Shown one piece after another: positions 15,266 to 22,753 of a stretch of 63,090 bases of DNA. Made by a program: the position numbers and the translations under genes. Where the stretch lies: positions 1 through 63,090 of the forward strand of contig CAAGID010000003.1 of assembly GCA_900769815.1 (NCBI GenBank). The letters are read 5' to 3'. How positions within the stretch are numbered: the first letter of the stretch is position 1; the number at the start of each line of letters is the position of its first letter. The DNA comes from Clostridia bacterium (GTDB lineage Bacteria; Bacillota; Clostridia; Christensenellales; QALW01). The notes beneath the pieces were generated by a model, which made no database searches, was not told where the DNA came from, and saw only the letters and a list, made by a program, of their open reading frames with translations.

Positions 15266-17167
15266 ATGAGTATTGAAATTATAAGGTTAAATACAATTGT
15301 AGTTGGTACAGGTGCGGCAGGTTACAATGCAGCAATCAGATTGAACCAGTTTGGTGTTGACAGTATTGCAATTATCTCCGAAGGCAAGAATATTGGAACC
15401 AGTCGTAATACTGGGTCGGATAAGCAGACGTATTATAAACTTGGTATGGCAGGCGATGCTCCTGATTCAATTCAGGCTATGGCAAAAGATCTTTTTGCAG
15501 GCGGTTGCGTTGACGGCGATAATGCCCTCTGTGAAGCGGCACTTTCTGCAAGATGCTTTTTGAATCTTTGCGAATTAGGTGTACCTTTTCCCACTAATCG
15601 ATTTGGTGAATTTGTAGGGTATAAAACCGACCATGACCCTTGTGCAAGGGCGACTTCTGTTGGTCCTCTTACTTCAAAAGAAATGACTGAAAAACTTGAA
15701 AAAGAAGCAGAAAGACGTCATATCAAATTGTATGACAATAAAATAGTTGTTTCGGTTATTAAGGATAAAGATACGGTTGCTGGTGTGCTTGCACTTGATG
15801 CAGTAACAAATGAGTTGATTCTTTTTAACTGCAAAAACGTTATTTTTGCAACGGGTGGGCCTGGCGGAATATATGCTGACAGCGTTTATCCTTCCTGCCA
15901 TAATGGCTCCAATGGCGTACTGTTTGAGGCAGGCGTAAAAGGACAGAATCTTACACAGTGGCAGTATGGAATGGCTTCGGTAAATCCAAGATGGAACGTT
16001 TCAGGTACTTATATGCAGGTTCTTCCCAGGTTTGTTTCTGTTGATGCAGACGGTACTGAACACGAGTTTTTATATGATTATTTTAAGAGTGAAGGCGAAC
16101 TTTTATCCAATGTATTTTTAAAAGGTTATCAGTGGCCTTTTGATTCAAGAAAGGTACTTGAAGGCTCATCAGTTATTGACCTTCTCGTGTATAGGGAAAA
16201 GGTTATGTATTCAAGGCGTGTTTATCTTGATTATATCAACAATCCCAAAATGCAAAAAGAGCTTGATTATTCATCACTTTCTGATGAAGCAAGAGAGTAT
16301 CTTGAAAAAGCAGGTGCGTGCTTTGGTACACCTATTGAGCGTCTTGAGCATATGAATATGCCTGCCATCGAACTTTATAAATCAAAAGGTGTTGACCTCT
16401 ATAAGGAAAAACTTGAAATTGCACTTTGTGCCCAACATAATAATGGAGGTGCGAAAGTTGATTTATGGTGGCAAACGGATATTAAAGGCTTGTTTGTTTG
16501 CGGAGAAGCTGCAGGAACACACGGCATTTATCGTCCCGGAGGCTCTGCCTTGAACGCAGGACAGGTTGGTTCACTTCGTGCGGCACAGTATATTTCAAAA
16601 AAAGGTCTTGGCGAGCCTATTGATAACGATAAGTTTATTGAAATATCAAAAGAAATTGTTGAAAAGCATCAAAAACTTATCTTAAGCCTTAAGAATAATG
16701 AAAACAATGCGCCTGAATATCTTAAAAACGCAAGAGAGCGTATGAGTGCTTTAGGCGGTGCAATGCGTGAAAAAGAGCAAATTATTAAAGCAATAAATGA
16801 AACAGATGTTGACCTTGATAAGTTTGAAAATGTTTGCGGTGCAGAAAATCTTGTGCTTGCATATCGTTTAAGAGACGTTCTTATGTGCCAAAAAATGTAT
16901 TTATATGCTATGCTTGGACATATAGAGCAGTTTAGTAATACCTGCGGTTCTGCATTGTACTATGATGAATCCGGTATTTTAAGAGACGGCTTGGATGAAA
17001 CTTTCCGGTTTACTCTGGATAATGGACAAATAAACTCAATGGTTCAAGAAACTATCTATGGCGATAAGTGTGAAAATAAATTCAGAAAAGTTCGCTCTCT
17101 TGAAGAAGGCGGCGGATTCTTTGAAAACGTTTGGAGAAGTTTTAGAGAAAACGGTAATGTTGAATAA
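15266..17167 (+). CDS. FAD-dependent fumarate reductase/succinate dehydrogenase-type flavoprotein
   Basis: A 633-aa protein of the FrdA/SdhA/aspartate-oxidase superfamily. It has an N-terminal FAD loop VVGTGAAGYNAA (about 12-23), the QHNNGG segment, LFVCGEAAGTHG with PGGSALNAGQVGS near the second FAD contact, and a helical C-terminal domain. No signal peptide, cytochrome or Fe-S subunit is encoded next to it, so it is probably cytoplasmic and soluble. It may perform a second reduction or dehydrogenation in the pathway, or feed electrons to the OYE-type protein. The exact reaction is unknown. It is last in its operon and followed by a clear terminator. Confidence 0.82.
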   Translation: MSIEIIRLNTIVVGTGAAGYNAAIRLNQFGVDSIAIISEGKNIGTSRNTGSDKQTYYKLGMAGDAPDSIQAMAKDLFAGGCVDGDNALCEAALSARCFLNLCELGVPFPTNRFGEFVGYKTDHDPCARATSVGPLTSKEMTEKLEKEAERRHIKLYDNKIVVSVIKDKDTVAGVLALDAVTNELILFNCKNVIFATGGPGGIYADSVYPSCHNGSNGVLFEAGVKGQNLTQWQYGMASVNPRWNVSGTYMQVLPRFVSVDADGTEHEFLYDYFKSEGELLSNVFLKGYQWPFDSRKVLEGSSVIDLLVYREKVMYSRRVYLDYINNPKMQKELDYSSLSDEAREYLEKAGACFGTPIERLEHMNMPAIELYKSKGVDLYKEKLEIALCAQHNNGGAKVDLWWQTDIKGLFVCGEAAGTHGIYRPGGSALNAGQVGSLRAAQYISKKGLGEPIDNDKFIEISKEIVEKHQKLILSLKNNENNAPEYLKNARERMSALGGAMREKEQIIKAINETDVDLDKFENVCGAENLVLAYRLRDVLMCQKMYLYAMLGHIEQFSNTCGSALYYDESGILRDGLDETFRFTLDNGQINSMVQETIYGDKCENKFRKVRSLEEGGGFFENVWRSFRENGNVE

Positions 17168-17173
17168 AAAATC

Positions 17174-17206
17174 AACCCTTTGCTTTTTTTGCAGAGGGTT
17201 TTATTA
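17174..17206 (+). terminator. Terminator of the OYE-SDR-flavoprotein operon
   Basis: A 10-bp stem with one GU pair (AACCCTTTGC/GCAGAGGGTT, 17174-17183 with 17191-17200), a T7 loop and a T-rich tail. Confidence 0.85.
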
Positions 17207-17235
17207 TTGCCAAAAAAGCTTAAGTATGTTACAAT
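17207..17235 (+). promoter_or_regulatory. Promoter giving a predicted leaderless mRNA
   Basis: TTGCCA (17207-17212), a 17-bp spacer and TACAAT (17230-17235). Seven bases after the -10 comes the ATG of the radical SAM gene at 17242, so transcription would start at or next to the initiation codon. Confidence 0.6.
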
Positions 17236-17241
17236 TATCTT

Positions 17242-18138
17242 ATGAAAAGATATAATTCGCTAAATGATTATTTAAAAAATAAGTTTAATAAAAAAATTTA
17301 TAAAATTGCTATTGATATAGGAGGTACTTGTCCTAACCGTGACGGAACGAAGGGGATAGGAGGATGTATATTCTGTTCGATAGGTGGTTCCGGAGAGTTT
17401 GCTGAAAAAGGTACAAATATTAAAGTTCAGCTTTCAAGAGCAAAGGAACGAATCAGCAAAAAAGTAAAAGGCGAAAGGGGATATATTGCGTATTTTCAAT
17501 CTTTTACAAATACGTATGCACCTGTTGAAAAATTACGAGACAACTTTTTTTCGGTACTTGATGATAATGAAGTTGAAGTTATTTCAATTGCTACGCGTCC
17601 TGACTGTTTAGGTAATGAAGTTTTAGCTTTGCTTAAGGAACTTAACAAAAAAATTCCCGTATGGGTTGAACTTGGTTTGCAGACATCAAATGAAAAAACG
17701 GCAAAAGTTATAAACCGTTGCTATGAAAATAAGGAATTTTCGGATGCTGTTTCAAAACTTAAAAATATAGGAATTGAAGTTATTGCTCACGTTATTATAG
17801 GTTTACCCGGAGAAGATACCCAGGACTATATGAACACCGTTAAATATGCTTGTGATTCGGGGATTGACGGAATCAAGCTTCAGCTTTTACATATTTTAAA
17901 AAACACGGCACTTGAAAAAATGGAATATGAACCATTAACAATGGAAGAATATTTTTATAATTTGAGGGCTTGTCTTGAAGTGATTCCTGAAAACGTGGTT
18001 ATTCACAGATTGACGGGTGATGGAGATAAAAAACAACTTATTGCACCTTTATGGAGTGCAGATAAGCACAACGTATTAAATAATATGAATAAATACTTTG
18101 AAGAACATAACGTTATTCAAGGAAGTAAAAGGAGTTAA
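17242..18138 (+). CDS. Radical SAM protein, TIGR01212 (YtqA/YhcC) family
   Basis: A 298-aa radical SAM enzyme. The cluster motif is in TCPNRDGTKGIGGCIFC, where three cysteines in C-x11-C-x2-C spacing replace the usual C-x3-C-x2-C, as is typical of this family. The N-terminal YNSLNDYLKNKF aligns with the usual start of the family, so ATG 17242 is the likely initiator. No Shine-Dalgarno sequence precedes it, and the promoter -10 ends only 6 nt upstream. The substrate of the family is not known to me; tRNA or small-molecule chemistry has been suggested. Confidence 0.85.
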   Translation: MKRYNSLNDYLKNKFNKKIYKIAIDIGGTCPNRDGTKGIGGCIFCSIGGSGEFAEKGTNIKVQLSRAKERISKKVKGERGYIAYFQSFTNTYAPVEKLRDNFFSVLDDNEVEVISIATRPDCLGNEVLALLKELNKKIPVWVELGLQTSNEKTAKVINRCYENKEFSDAVSKLKNIGIEVIAHVIIGLPGEDTQDYMNTVKYACDSGIDGIKLQLLHILKNTALEKMEYEPLTMEEYFYNLRACLEVIPENVVIHRLTGDGDKKQLIAPLWSADKHNVLNNMNKYFEEHNVIQGSKRS

Positions 18139-18140
18139 TT

Positions 18141-18500
18141 ATGGATAGAACAAGCCAATTTAATAAAAAGGATATTGAAGAAAACAAGGGTATAGCTGCT
18201 TTTGCTTATTTTGGCCTTTCTTTCGTAATGCCTTTATGGGGGGCATATGATTCTGATTTTGCAAGATTTCACGCAAATCAAGGTATGGTTCTTGCACTTA
18301 ATGAGCTTATTTGGAGTATTTTGATTATTGTTTCACATTTACTTACCGCGGTTAACCCTGTCTTCAGGATTGTAAGAACAATTTTGTGGTTGTCTTTAGT
18401 TGTTTTTATAGTATTCTTTTCAATTTACGGAACTGTTAACGCAATAAAAGGCAAGGCAAAGGAATTGCCTATTATTGGAAGTATAAGAATTATTGGATAA
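18141..18500 (+). CDS. Small membrane protein, Tic20/DUF4870-like
   Basis: A 119-aa protein with three or four predicted membrane segments. FARFHANQGMVLALNELIW resembles the conserved F-x2-H-x2-Q signature of DUF4870/Tic20-like proteins. Its function is unknown. AAAGGAG precedes the ATG, 2 bp after the radical SAM stop, so the two are co-transcribed. The short gap to topB suggests the unit continues. Confidence 0.7.
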   Translation: MDRTSQFNKKDIEENKGIAAFAYFGLSFVMPLWGAYDSDFARFHANQGMVLALNELIWSILIIVSHLLTAVNPVFRIVRTILWLSLVVFIVFFSIYGTVNAIKGKAKELPIIGSIRIIG

Positions 18501-18504
18501 GAAA

Positions 18505-20583
18505 ATGATTTTAATTATTGCTGAAAAACCGAGTCTTGCGCGTAATATTGCGTCTGCTATAGGAAAACTGCAACGTCATGACGGATATTTAGAGGGCAAG
18601 GGATATATTGTTACATGGGCGTTCGGACATTTGTTTTCACTTTGTGATATCGAAGATTATTGTGAAAATCCGAGCGGAAAATGGACTATGGATAATTTGC
18701 CGTGCTTTCCTGAAAAATTCAAATTTCAGTTGCGTAAGGATGAAAATAAACAAATAGATTCGGGCGTAAAAAAACAGTTTGATATTATTGCTTCATTATG
18801 TAATCGTGAAGACATTGATAAAATTGTCAATGCGGGCGATGCTGATAGAGAAGGCGAAATAATTGTACGATTATGTATTTTAAATGCAAAAACCAATAAA
18901 CAACAATTACGTTTATGGTTACCTGATCAGACAGAACAGACGGTACAAAAAGCACTTTCTGAAATGAAAAGTGAAAGTGAGTATGATAATTTAGCCAACG
19001 AAGGTTTTGCAAGAACGTATATTGACTGGCTTTACGGTGTTAATCTTACAAGATACGCGACACTCAAGACGGGAGTTCTTTTGCGTGTAGGCAGAGTAAT
19101 TATTCCTGTTGTAAAGGCTATTTACGACCGGGATATGCAAATAAAAAACTTTGTGCCCGATATATATTATTCAATAAAAAGCAGTGCACTTACAAATGAT
19201 TGCGAAATTGAACTTGTAAGCAAGGTTAAATTTGATAAAAATCAAAAAAATAAAGCGGAAGAATTATGTACGGTATATAATTCTTTGCCTTCTATTGTTA
19301 CTTCTGTAAAAAGTAAAAAAGACCTTATAAATCCGGGTAAATTATATTCATTATCTAAATTGCAGAATTATCTGGGCAAAAAATATAAAATGCCTATGGA
19401 ACAAAGCTTAAGTATTGTTCAGAAGCTTTATGAATGCGGATATCTTACCTATCCAAGAACAAACTCAGAATACCTTGCAACTGCAGAAAAAGATAAGATT
19501 AAAACAATAATTGCAAACGTTAAAAAATTAGGTTACGATATTGAGTTTAAAGATAAAAAAACAATTTTTGATGATTCTAAAATTGAGTCTCATTCTGCAA
19601 TAACTCCTACATATAAAATTCCTAAAAAAGAAAATTTATCGGAGAATGAATTTAAAGTTTACTCGGCTGTTATGCGTCGTTTTGCGGCAGTTTTTTCAAG
19701 GGAAGAGTGCCTTGCACAAAAAACTGAAATTACTGTTTCGGTTGGGGATAAGGAAGATTTTATACTCAAAGGTATGGTTATCGTTCAAAAAGGCTGGACA
19801 AAATACGATGATTACACTCAAAAGGATAAACTTCTCCCTTCTTTAAATAAAGGCGATACGGTTAATATTGATTTTAAACCTTATGAGAGGGAAACAAGTC
19901 CGCCAAAGCATTATACAATAGAAACTTTAAATAATTATCTTAAAAATCCTTTCAGAGAAGAAAAGAATAATGCAGAAGAAAATGATGATGAAGACTATAA
20001 AGCTATGTTTGAGGGGCTTGAATTGGGCACTGAGGCAACAAGAACAGGCATCATTGACAATGCAAGAAAAAGTAAATATATAGAACTAAAAAAAGACGTT
20101 TATAAAATTCTTCCTCAGGGTGAGTATTTGATTGAATCTCTTATGCAGATGGGTATTTCTATGGATAAATATAAGACTTCAGAAATGGGCAGAACGTTAA
20201 AACAGATTTTCAAAAATAATGCAACTATCGAACAAGGTATAAAACAGGCAGAGGATGAAATAAGAACTGTTTTTGAAGCAAAAGAAAAACCTATTGAACT
20301 GGATACGGATACGGGATTTTATCTTGATAAAATCGGTGTTTGTCCTGCGTGCGGAAAAGATGTTTTAAAGTCAAGATACGGATATTCTTGCTCAGGATAT
20401 AAAGAAGGCTGTAAATTCAATATAAGCGGTGTTATATGTAAGCGTGTAATATCTAAGAAAAATGCTGAATTGCTTCTGGAAACAGGAAAAACATCTGAAA
20501 TTCAAGGCTTTATTTCCAAAACGGGTAAAACGTTTAATGCTCGTTTAAAACTTGATGGGGCAAGCGTGAAATTCGATTTTTGA
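18505..20583 (+). CDS. topB: DNA topoisomerase III (type IA)
   Basis: A 692-aa type IA topoisomerase that relaxes or decatenates DNA through a 5'-phosphotyrosine. It starts with the Toprim strand LIIAEKPSLARNIA; the acidic Toprim motif is NAGDADREGE, and the active tyrosine is in GYLTYPRTNSEYL. The core ends with EMGRTLKQIF and is followed by a Cys-containing zinc-ribbon-like segment (CPACGKDV ... CSGYKEGC). I choose ATG 18505, 4 bp past the previous stop; an in-frame TTG at 18493 overlaps the upstream gene. Confidence 0.92.
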   Translation: MILIIAEKPSLARNIASAIGKLQRHDGYLEGKGYIVTWAFGHLFSLCDIEDYCENPSGKWTMDNLPCFPEKFKFQLRKDENKQIDSGVKKQFDIIASLCNREDIDKIVNAGDADREGEIIVRLCILNAKTNKQQLRLWLPDQTEQTVQKALSEMKSESEYDNLANEGFARTYIDWLYGVNLTRYATLKTGVLLRVGRVIIPVVKAIYDRDMQIKNFVPDIYYSIKSSALTNDCEIELVSKVKFDKNQKNKAEELCTVYNSLPSIVTSVKSKKDLINPGKLYSLSKLQNYLGKKYKMPMEQSLSIVQKLYECGYLTYPRTNSEYLATAEKDKIKTIIANVKKLGYDIEFKDKKTIFDDSKIESHSAITPTYKIPKKENLSENEFKVYSAVMRRFAAVFSREECLAQKTEITVSVGDKEDFILKGMVIVQKGWTKYDDYTQKDKLLPSLNKGDTVNIDFKPYERETSPPKHYTIETLNNYLKNPFREEKNNAEENDDEDYKAMFEGLELGTEATRTGIIDNARKSKYIELKKDVYKILPQGEYLIESLMQMGISMDKYKTSEMGRTLKQIFKNNATIEQGIKQAEDEIRTVFEAKEKPIELDTDTGFYLDKIGVCPACGKDVLKSRYGYSCSGYKEGCKFNISGVICKRVISKKNAELLLETGKTSEIQGFISKTGKTFNARLKLDGASVKFDF

Positions 20584-20619
20584 ATTTTGTAAAAAAAGTG
20601 AGAAAAATGACATATATTT

Positions 20620-20649
20620 AAACAATAATGTTTTTGGAGGTTATTGTTT
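20620..20649 (+). promoter_or_regulatory. Hairpin presenting the sigK ribosome-binding site in its loop
   Basis: A perfect 9-bp stem AAACAATAA/TTATTGTTT (20620-20628 with 20641-20649) whose 12-nt loop ends in GGAGG (20636-20640). The sigK ATG follows at 20651. Folding would constrain ribosome access to the SD and the start. A sigma-E-like CATATATT lies just upstream at 20611-20618, but I see no convincing -35. Confidence 0.5.
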
Positions 20650-20650
20650 T

Positions 20651-21322
20651 ATGTCATTTCTTCTGTCGTTACTGTATGAACTTCGGTTTTTTATAGGTCA
20701 TATAAGTAATAAAACCTATTTTCCAAAGCCGTTAAGTAAAACTGAGGAAAAAAAATATCTTGAAAAATATTTTTCTGGGGATAAAAATGCATATAATAAA
20801 CTTGTTGAACATAATATGCGTCTTGTTGCACATATTGCAAAAAAATATGCGTCTAGCAAATACGAACTTGATGACCTTATTTCTATCGGTTCAATAGGTT
20901 TGATAAAAGCAATAAAATCATTTAATTGCGAAAAAAGCACCCATCTTGTAACGTATGCTTCACGCTGTATTGATAATGAAATTTTAATGTATCTGAGAGC
21001 TACAAAAAAACAGCAGAACGAAGTTTCATTAAATGAGCCGATAGGTATCGATAAAGAAGGCAATGAAGTTACGCGTATTGATGTGTTGCCCTCTGAAGAA
21101 CGTGAAGTTGCTGAAAACGTTGAAACTAATATGGAAATTAAAGCAATGTTTTCAAAAATGAAAAACGTACTTGATACAAGAGAAAAAAACATTATAATTC
21201 TCAGGTGCGGTATAGGCGGAAGAACACCCCTTACACAGAGAGAAACGGCAAAAATTCTTGGAATATCAAGATCCTATGTCAGCCGAATTGAAAAGGCCGC
21301 TTTTGAAAAAATGAAAAAATAA
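20651..21322 (+). CDS. sigK: RNA polymerase sigma factor sigma-K (pro-form)
   Basis: A 223-aa sigma-70-family factor closest to sigma-K, the late mother-cell sigma factor of sporulation. It has a hydrophobic N-terminal pro-sequence of about 28 residues (MSFLLSLLYELRFFIG...) before TYFPKPLS, region 2 (LRLVAHIAKKY through DDLISIGSIGLIKAI) and a region 4 helix-turn-helix (TQRETAKILGISRSYVSRIE). Region 2 also shows EILMYLRA. The reading frame is uninterrupted, so there is no skin element. The pro-sequence implies membrane-linked proteolytic activation as in Bacillus. Nearby YugP-type protease is a neighbour, not a known sigma-K protease. Confidence 0.9.
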   Translation: MSFLLSLLYELRFFIGHISNKTYFPKPLSKTEEKKYLEKYFSGDKNAYNKLVEHNMRLVAHIAKKYASSKYELDDLISIGSIGLIKAIKSFNCEKSTHLVTYASRCIDNEILMYLRATKKQQNEVSLNEPIGIDKEGNEVTRIDVLPSEEREVAENVETNMEIKAMFSKMKNVLDTREKNIIILRCGIGGRTPLTQRETAKILGISRSYVSRIEKAAFEKMKK

Positions 21323-21410
21323 AATATTATGTTATTTTCACATTGATAACTTATTTTTATCAAAGAAATGTTTTAAAATAGTACTACAGAATAAATTAGG
21401 AGTTGCTTTA

Positions 21411-21830
21411 ATGCGAGATAAGTTTTTAAAATTTATGTATGGCCGTTACGGCGTTGATGAGTTTGGAAGAAGTATGCTTATTACCGCAATAGTTCTATCT
21501 GTTGTTGGAATGATTATAAATCTTTTTAAAATTGGTTTTTGGATTTCCTTTTCACTTTCTACAATAAGCACCATTTTAATGGTTTATATCATCTATAGAG
21601 CTTTTTCGCGCAACATAAACAAGCGTGTTCTTGAAAATCATAAATTTTTAGGCAGAACGGCTAAAATACGAAATTATTTCCGTTTTTGTAAAACAAGATA
21701 TAAGGACAGAAAAAGTTTTTCATACGTTAAATGTCCCAATTGCAAAAATTATAGCCGTGTACCCAAAGGAAAGGGAAAAATTAAGATTACTTGCCGTGTG
21801 TGTAAAAAGCAATTTGAGAAAAACGTTTAG
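21411..21830 (+). CDS. Membrane protein with C-terminal zinc ribbon
   Basis: A 139-aa protein with two adjacent transmembrane helices (about 20-62), a basic linker, and a C-terminal CPNC ... CRVC zinc-ribbon pair (about 107-133). The opening sequence YGRYGVDEFGRSML is often seen in Clostridia proteins of unknown function. Nothing in the sequence gives a reaction. GGAG lies upstream of the ATG. It sits between sigK and a membrane metalloprotease. Confidence 0.7.
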   Translation: MRDKFLKFMYGRYGVDEFGRSMLITAIVLSVVGMIINLFKIGFWISFSLSTISTILMVYIIYRAFSRNINKRVLENHKFLGRTAKIRNYFRFCKTRYKDRKSFSYVKCPNCKNYSRVPKGKGKIKITCRVCKKQFEKNV

Positions 21831-21895
21831 AACATAAAAAAGATAAAAACGGGAAAATTATTACTGAATATAGTTAACAGAGGTAATTATTAAAA

Positions 21896-22594
21896 ATGTT
21901 TGATATATATTATTTAGTTCTTGTACTTCCTGCAATAATATTTGCTATGTGGGCAAGTGCAAAGGTGAATTCAACTTATAAAAAATACGAAAACGTATAT
22001 AACTCAAGAGGAATAACCGGTGCTCAGGCGGCAAGAATGGTGCTTGACAGAAATGGTTTATCAAATGTAAATATTGAAAGAGTTTCAGGTCAGCTTACTG
22101 ACCATTATGACCCCAAAACTAACGTAGTAAGACTTTCTGATGGTGTTTATTCAAGTACTTCTACTGCGGCTATAGGAATTGCTTGTCACGAAGTAGGGCA
22201 TGCCATACAGTATGCTGAAGATTATGCACCTGCAAAATTCAGAATGGCTATAGTGCCTATTACGAATATTGGCTCACGTCTTGCATTACCTTTGATTCTT
22301 ATAGGAATTCTTTTAAGTGCAATGTCCCAATTTAGTTATTATTTCATCTATGCAGGTATCGGTTGTTTTTCATTATCAACTCTATTTCAATTAGTAACTC
22401 TGCCAACTGAGTTTAATGCAAGCTCAAGGGCAATAATGTCTATTGAAGCTAACGGAATTTTATACGGTGATGAAATTCAAGGCACTAAAAAAGTTTTAAC
22501 AGCAGCTGCATTAACCTACGTTGCTGCATTGGCTGTCTCAGTAACTCAATTATTAAGATTATTGCTTATATTCGGCGGAAGACGCAGAGACTAA
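21896..22594 (+). CDS. YugP-type membrane zinc metallopeptidase
   Basis: A 232-aa protein of the neutral zinc metallopeptidase family (YugP, PF04298 type). The active site HEVGH (in IGIACHEVGHAIQYAE, about residues 98-113) supplies two zinc ligands and the catalytic Glu. Hydrophobic segments lie at the N-terminus and at about 125-170 and 195-225. The natural substrate is unknown. GAGG precedes the ATG, and a terminator follows the gene. Confidence 0.88.
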   Translation: MFDIYYLVLVLPAIIFAMWASAKVNSTYKKYENVYNSRGITGAQAARMVLDRNGLSNVNIERVSGQLTDHYDPKTNVVRLSDGVYSSTSTAAIGIACHEVGHAIQYAEDYAPAKFRMAIVPITNIGSRLALPLILIGILLSAMSQFSYYFIYAGIGCFSLSTLFQLVTLPTEFNASSRAIMSIEANGILYGDEIQGTKKVLTAAALTYVAALAVSVTQLLRLLLIFGGRRRD

Positions 22595-22600
22595 AAGTTC

Positions 22601-22637
22601 AAATCATCGGTAATTTTTCTGCCGATGATTTTTTATT
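22601..22637 (+). terminator. Terminator after the YugP-type gene
   Basis: A 10-bp stem (AAATCATCGG/CCGATGATTT, 22601-22610 with 22622-22631) followed by a T-rich tail. Confidence 0.85.
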
Positions 22638-22687
22638 TGTTTATTCGTAATATGATTGAATCGTAATATATAAAATTCCTTATTTGA

Positions 22688-22716
22688 TTGACATTTTTTT
22701 ATTTTTGTTATACAAT
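22688..22716 (+). promoter_or_regulatory. Sigma-A promoter of prfC
   Basis: TTGACA (22688-22693), a 17-bp T-rich spacer and TACAAT (22711-22716), 38 bp before the start codon. Confidence 0.8.
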
Positions 22717-22753
22717 TTACATTTGGAAAAATAAGTTAAAGTGAGGATTATTT

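Noticed and set aside
13180..17167. Bile-acid 7-dehydroxylation (bai) operon
   Set aside because: OYE, SDR and flavoprotein classes overlap, but CoA ligase, CoA transferase and 7-alpha dehydratase are missing. The OYE protein is also shorter than BaiCD/BaiH.
20716..21192. 158-codon minus-strand ORF inside sigK
   Set aside because: It is a low-complexity antisense frame of a well-recognised gene, without SD or homology.
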